Source: Fidelibacterota bacterium (GTDB lineage Bacteria > Fidelibacterota > Marinisomatia > Marinisomatales > TCS56). From it: a DNA stretch of 37,209 nt. Below the pieces are notes generated by a model. It saw nothing but the letters and a program-made list of their open reading frames with translations. It made no database searches and was not told the DNA's origin. Positions 33,495 to 37,209 of the stretch are shown here, piece after piece (the first letter of the stretch is position 1; the number at the start of each line of letters is the position of its first letter). The stretch covers positions 1 to 37,209 of the forward strand of contig JABMQW010000140.1 of NCBI GenBank assembly GCA_013203115.1, given 5' to 3'. The position numbers were made by a program, and so were the translations under genes.

Positions 33495-35627
33495 ATGAAA
33501 CAAGTTTTACAAAATCTAAAAAGCGGGGAGACACAACTTACTGAAGTTCCAATCCCAGGAATTTTAAATGGTCATTTACTAATTAAGACGAACACTAGTC
33601 TGATTTCATTAGGCACCGAAAGAATGCTGATTGAATTTGGGAAAGCAGGCTATTTAAAAAAGGCCCGCCAACAACCAGAAAAAATCGTGGATGTTATTAA
33701 TAAAATCAAGACGGATGGTTTGTTTCCTACTATTCAAGTAGTAAAGTCAAAATTAGATACTCCATTACCATTGGGTTATTCAAATGCGGGTGAAGTTATT
33801 GCTGTAGGTGATGGAATAACAAAGTTTAAAATTGGAGATCGTGTTGTATCTAACGGTACACATGCAGAGGTTGTCTGTGTCCCTGAAAACCTCTGTGCCC
33901 CTATCCCGGGAAAAGTCGGTTATGAGATGGCTGCCTTTACCGTAGTCGGTTCGATTGCGCTCCAGGGAATACGTCTTGCGAACCCTACTTTAGGTGAAGT
34001 ATTTACCGTCACTGGATTAGGTTTAGTTGGCCTATTGACCGCTCAAATTTTAAAAGCAAATGGCTGTAATGTTTTAGGAATTGATAATGATCCTGAAAAA
34101 TTAAAACTTGCCCAGCAGCTTGGTATTCAAACCGTGGATATTGCACGCGATGTTGACCCTGTAAATACTGCATTCACTGTGACTAATGGGAAAGGCGTAG
34201 ATGGCGTAATTATAACTGCTGCTACAAAAAGTAATTTACCTGTTCACCAAGCTGCGCAGATGTGTAGGAAACGCGGTAGAATTATACTTGTGGGAGTGAC
34301 CGGGTTAGAATTGTCGAGATCTGATTTTTATGAAAAAGAAATTAGTTTCCAAGTATCCTGTTCTTATGGGCCGGGACGATATGATGATCAATATGAACTG
34401 AAAGGTGTTGATTACCCTATTGGTTTTGTCCGGTGGACTGAGCAAAGAAATTTAAAAGCAGTATTGGAGTTGATGAATCAAGGAGCGCTTAATATACGAC
34501 CATTAATTACTGCAGAATTTTCTATTAATGACGCAATTGACGCTTACGAATATATTTTAGAAAATCCATCGACGATTGGAATATTACTGAATTATAATTA
34601 TACTGCAAAATCATTTAAATCATCTGATCAAACTGTTAAAATCTTAGAAAAAAAGAAAGAAAAAATATCTAATAATCGAGTAATACTGGGTCTTATTGGC
34701 GCAGGGAATTATACCAAACAAATCTTATTACCAGTTCTTACTAAAACAGATGCATTCTTGAAAACGATTGCGTCTCTAGGGGGTGTCAGTTCTTCTCACT
34801 TGGGTGAAAAATATAATTTTGTTCAATCAACAACAAATGTTGATGAAATATTTAACGATTCCGAAATCAACGCTGTGGTCATTTCCACTCGTCATGATAC
34901 CCATGGAGAGCTAGTTTGTAGAGCACTAAAAGCAGGAAAAAAAGTATTTGTAGAAAAACCACTTGCTATTAATAATGAAGAACTTAATTCTATTAAAACG
35001 ATTATATCGGAAGTAGAAGACCCATTTCTTACTGTGGGCTTTAATCGGCGTTTTTCCCCGTTAGTAATAAAACTGAATGAATTGCTAGATTCAGTTTCGG
35101 AACCAAAAACAATGGTTATGATAGTTAATGCCGGTTTTATTTCCGATGAACATTGGGTACAAGACCCTAGTCGCGGAGGAGGTCGTATCATTGGTGAAGT
35201 TTGTCACTTTATTGATTTATTTCGGTATTTGATTGGTTTTCCAATTGAATATGTTCGGGCAATACAAATTGGAGGGAAAACTGCTTCAGCAGTAAAAGAA
35301 GATAAAGTATCCATTTCTATTAAATTTCAAGACGGTTCCATTGGAACAATACATTATTTTGCTAATGGTCATAAAACGGTTCCCAAAGAACGACTAGAAG
35401 TGTTTAGCAGTGGAAAAATATTCCAATTGAATAATTATAAAATTTTGAAAGGATTTGGATCACCTGGCTTTCGACATAAAAAAATGTGGACACAAGATAA
35501 AGGACATCGCGCCTGTATACAAGCATTTATTGATACAGTGAAAGAGGATAAACCCGCACCCATTCCATTAGAAGAATTATTCGAAGTCACTAAGACCAGT
35601 TTTAAGATAATGGAAAATTTGAAGTAG
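33495..35627 (+). CDS. Bi-domain oxidoreductase (ADH-like plus Gfo/Idh/MocA)
   Basis: 710 residues fusing two NAD(P)-dependent domains. The first (1-365) is a medium-chain alcohol-dehydrogenase-like fold with ISLGTERMLIEF, LGYSNAGEV, GDRVVSNGTHAE and the Rossmann loop VTGLGLVGLL (172-181). The usual catalytic zinc ligands of ADH are not evident. The second (about 396-710) is Gfo/Idh/MocA-type, with GLIGAGNYTKQ (399-409), VISTRHDTHGEL and VFVEKPLAI (484-492). Such two-domain proteins are common in capsule and exopolysaccharide clusters, where they probably modify a nucleotide-linked or lipid-linked sugar; the substrate is unknown. The ATG at 33495 is preferred over an upstream TTG (33468), with GCAGGA 9 nt ahead. 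Confidence 0.85.
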   Translation: MKQVLQNLKSGETQLTEVPIPGILNGHLLIKTNTSLISLGTERMLIEFGKAGYLKKARQQPEKIVDVINKIKTDGLFPTIQVVKSKLDTPLPLGYSNAGEVIAVGDGITKFKIGDRVVSNGTHAEVVCVPENLCAPIPGKVGYEMAAFTVVGSIALQGIRLANPTLGEVFTVTGLGLVGLLTAQILKANGCNVLGIDNDPEKLKLAQQLGIQTVDIARDVDPVNTAFTVTNGKGVDGVIITAATKSNLPVHQAAQMCRKRGRIILVGVTGLELSRSDFYEKEISFQVSCSYGPGRYDDQYELKGVDYPIGFVRWTEQRNLKAVLELMNQGALNIRPLITAEFSINDAIDAYEYILENPSTIGILLNYNYTAKSFKSSDQTVKILEKKKEKISNNRVILGLIGAGNYTKQILLPVLTKTDAFLKTIASLGGVSSSHLGEKYNFVQSTTNVDEIFNDSEINAVVISTRHDTHGELVCRALKAGKKVFVEKPLAINNEELNSIKTIISEVEDPFLTVGFNRRFSPLVIKLNELLDSVSEPKTMVMIVNAGFISDEHWVQDPSRGGGRIIGEVCHFIDLFRYLIGFPIEYVRAIQIGGKTASAVKEDKVSISIKFQDGSIGTIHYFANGHKTVPKERLEVFSSGKIFQLNNYKILKGFGSPGFRHKKMWTQDKGHRACIQAFIDTVKEDKPAPIPLEELFEVTKTSFKIMENLK

Positions 35628-35709
35628 AATTATTATCATAAATCAATCCCAAACCAAATAATTAATTCACCCATATAAAATTGAAGAATGACTCATAATC
35701 AGGAATACT

Positions 35710-35720
35710 TTAGGATAGGA
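35710..35720 (-). repeat. Copy 2 of TCCTATCCTAA repeat, inverted
   Basis: TTAGGATAGGA on the + strand is the exact reverse complement of TCCTATCCTAA. It lies 10 bp before the TTG of the phosphotransferase gene and could serve partly as its ribosome site (AGGATAGGA). With the copy at 36576 it flanks that gene as an inverted pair. Confidence 0.35.
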
Positions 35721-35730
35721 AACAAATAGT

Positions 35731-36558
35731 TTGGATATTTCAGAGCTAAAAAAAATATGTCAAAAAGAGCATTACGATGATCTGCATCAGGTTGTAGTGC
35801 GTAAATATTCTATTTATTTTACTAAACTGCTAGTCAAGTATAATATTACGGCAAACCAATTATCTATAATTAATGTATTTATAGGTATAGCAGCTTCGCT
35901 AATTTTCTTATTACCTGCTGGAATACATTGGTTTTTAATCCCCGTGATGTTGGTTTTAGTTACAATTTTAGATCATACAGATGGAGAAATTGCCCGATTT
36001 CGGAAAGAATCTTCACTTACCGGGCTCTTTGTTGATAGGCTTTTACCAGTGACTATATTCCCATTCATACTTATTTGTATAGCAATCCGGCTAAGTTGGG
36101 ATATAGGTTCTATAGTACCTCTGATTTATGGAGCACTCGGGGCATGGACAACCTGTTTGATGAGATATTTAAGAGCTAGTGTTGCTCATTCATTTAGTGA
36201 CGCTATCCGTAACCCACTTAAAGCGACAATATCTCAGCAACAATTAAAACAATTTAAAGGTAAAACAATTAACATTGATGGTTTGGGTTCCACAGGTGCA
36301 AAAGATACATTATTGAAAAGGTTGATATATTTTGCAAGTTCAATTATTATCAAAGGATTAGGGATATCCATATTCATACTTTTATGCATATTTTTATATT
36401 TAAATAAAATTTATGTGTTAGGCTTGGATGGCCTTTATATCTTTTTGATTTTAAACTTTGCAACAACATTCCTTGCCGATATTTATTTAATTCGTTTAAT
36501 TATTTTAAATAAAACTCCTGATAGATTATTTGTAGAATATCTCAGAAATCATGAGTGA
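35731..36558 (+). CDS. CDP-alcohol phosphatidyltransferase-family protein
   Basis: 275 residues, membrane-embedded (about six to eight hydrophobic segments). The family signature D-x2-D-G-x2-A-R-x8-G-x3-D-x3-D is present as D81, D84, G85, A88-R89, G98 and D102, but the last Asp, the proposed catalytic base, is P106. Enzymes of this family transfer a phosphate-alcohol from CDP-alcohol to an acceptor alcohol. In a polysaccharide locus it may attach a phospho-alcohol to a glycan or lipid, but the altered motif leaves activity uncertain. The start is TTG at 35731, with AGGATAGG about 12 nt upstream. It lies 103 bp after the oxidoreductase and is A/T-rich. Confidence 0.82.
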   Translation: MDISELKKICQKEHYDDLHQVVVRKYSIYFTKLLVKYNITANQLSIINVFIGIAASLIFLLPAGIHWFLIPVMLVLVTILDHTDGEIARFRKESSLTGLFVDRLLPVTIFPFILICIAIRLSWDIGSIVPLIYGALGAWTTCLMRYLRASVAHSFSDAIRNPLKATISQQQLKQFKGKTINIDGLGSTGAKDTLLKRLIYFASSIIIKGLGISIFILLCIFLYLNKIYVLGLDGLYIFLILNFATTFLADIYLIRLIILNKTPDRLFVEYLRNHE

Positions 36559-36575
36559 TTTGCAATTTTCAATTG

Positions 36576-36587
36576 TCCTATCCTAAT
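36576..36587 (+). repeat. Copy 3 of TCCTATCCTAA repeat
   Basis: TCCTATCCTAAT lies 17 bp after the phosphotransferase stop. It equals copy 1 at 12 of 12 bases and is inverted relative to copy 2. It sits in the loop of a small CAATT/AATTG inverted repeat (36570-36588). No T-run follows, so it is not an evident terminator. Confidence 0.35.
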
Positions 36588-36701
36588 TGGGAAGTGTTTG
36601 TCAAGCATCGACTTAGTCTGTTTATGATTAGTATCAGAGCATGAATTTTCAATATCTAATAATACCTTTAATAATACACTATAATATAATTCCTACTAAA
36701 T

Positions 36702-37209
36702 ATGAATCGCGTTGAACGGTTTTTTTATAATTTAGTAAGATTCCACCCAAGTTTGAAAAAAAGGGTAGTATCAATATATCAATATTTTTTTTCCTTATTA
36801 CCTCAATTGAAAATAGTTAGTACAAACCCTATCCAAATTCACGAAGGATTTTTCTTTGGATTCCATGATAAATGTCCCTGGTCACCAGATAATACAAAAT
36901 TGTTAGCTCATAAATATACAAACCCCCTGATGATGCCTGCTGCAGATGACGAAATTCAGGTGGGTTATTTTACTGCCCCGGATTATGATTCATTTCATCA
37001 GATTGGAACTACGAAAACCTGGAATTGGCAGATGGGGGCCATGCTCCAATGGCTAGGGGATACAGGTAAAATAATTTATAACGATTTCATTGATAATCAG
37101 CATAAAGCAATAATTGTTAATCTCTATGGAGATAGATTTGAACGGCTTGACGGTCCGGTAGCGACAATCAGTATGGATGGGAAGTGGGCAGTCAGGCACA
37201 GTTTTATAC
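36702..37209 (+). CDS. Polysaccharide-locus protein of unknown function, propeller-like, cut by the right edge
   Basis: A frame starting at ATG 36702 stays open to the window end (169 codons). After about 40 residues with a basic, helical start (NRVERFFYNLVRFHPSLKKR) it contains EGFFFGFHDKCPWSPDNTK, LLAHKYTNP, TWNWQMGAMLQWLGDTGK and IIYNDFIDN, then SMDGKWAV. W-S-P-D-x-x-K-L and repeated short strands resemble a beta-propeller. I recall such FGFHDKCPWSPD proteins near glycosyltransferases in exopolysaccharide clusters, sometimes loosely annotated as glycosyltransferases, but the activity is unknown. Two TATAAT boxes at 36680 and 36685 precede it. The C-terminal part is missing from view. Confidence 0.7.
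   Translation, partial: MNRVERFFYNLVRFHPSLKKRVVSIYQYFFSLLPQLKIVSTNPIQIHEGFFFGFHDKCPWSPDNTKLLAHKYTNPLMMPAADDEIQVGYFTAPDYDSFHQIGTTKTWNWQMGAMLQWLGDTGKIIYNDFIDNQHKAIIVNLYGDRFERLDGPVATISMDGKWAVRHSFI

Overview
This window most likely comes from a Gram-negative bacterium of the FCB superphylum, perhaps near Neomarinimicrobiota, Calditrichota or Ignavibacteriota; the phylum is an inference. The Gram-negative part rests on signal-peptide beta-barrels ending in aromatic strands, a lipobox lipoprotein and a Wza-type export protein. The FCB part rests on a DUF3098-like small membrane protein, a DUF5723/PorV-like barrel, adjacent cmk and rpsA, and an HNH protein type familiar from that group. Nearly everything is on the + strand. 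Only tRNA-Asp, the DUF3098-like gene and a GNAT gene are on the - strand. TTG and GTG starts are common.

Positions 1-572 hold the scar of an integration event. The C-terminal end of a tyrosine recombinase runs into a tRNA-Asp(GUC) gene and its terminator, and is joined upstream to an unrelated hydrophobic frame. From 578 to 8668 are housekeeping and metabolic genes: mltG-pcrA (4-bp overlap), fur followed by an unlisted 54-residue Cys-rich membrane peptide, a GNAT acetyltransferase, and a compact trio of YhaM-like HD nuclease, ECF-transporter S component and signal-peptide outer-membrane barrel. From 8855 to 13097 a 974-residue repeat lipoprotein is followed 4 bp later by a DUF5723-type barrel, and the pair ends at a strong terminator (13139-13174).

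From 13425 to 18646 there is a tight operon for information processing and chromosome maintenance: HNH protein, trpS, scpA, scpB, an RluB-type pseudouridine synthase, and a large Rossmann protein of unknown role. It is followed by a candidate terminator. From 18857 to 25561 comes cmk-rpsA-ybbR-tsaD-VWA protein, with overlapping or abutting genes.

From 25629 to the right edge is a Wzy-type surface-polysaccharide locus: UDP-glucose dehydrogenase (precursor), SLBB export protein, Wzz-like co-polymerase with an N-terminal helix-turn-helix, MurJ/Wzx-type flippase, Wzy-like polymerase, GT4 glycosyltransferase, a two-domain oxidoreductase, a CDP-alcohol phosphotransferase lacking its last motif Asp, and a cut-off propeller-like protein. 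From about 28.3 kb the DNA is visibly richer in A+T than the housekeeping part, as is usual for exchanged polysaccharide loci.

I see no CRISPR array, rRNA, intact mobile element, defence system or recognisable riboswitch. The least ordinary items are the HTH-Wzz fusion, the glycosyltransferase whose conserved N-terminus has no standard start codon, the ECF-S/barrel pair, the repeat-lipoprotein/barrel pair and the Cys-rich peptide next to fur.
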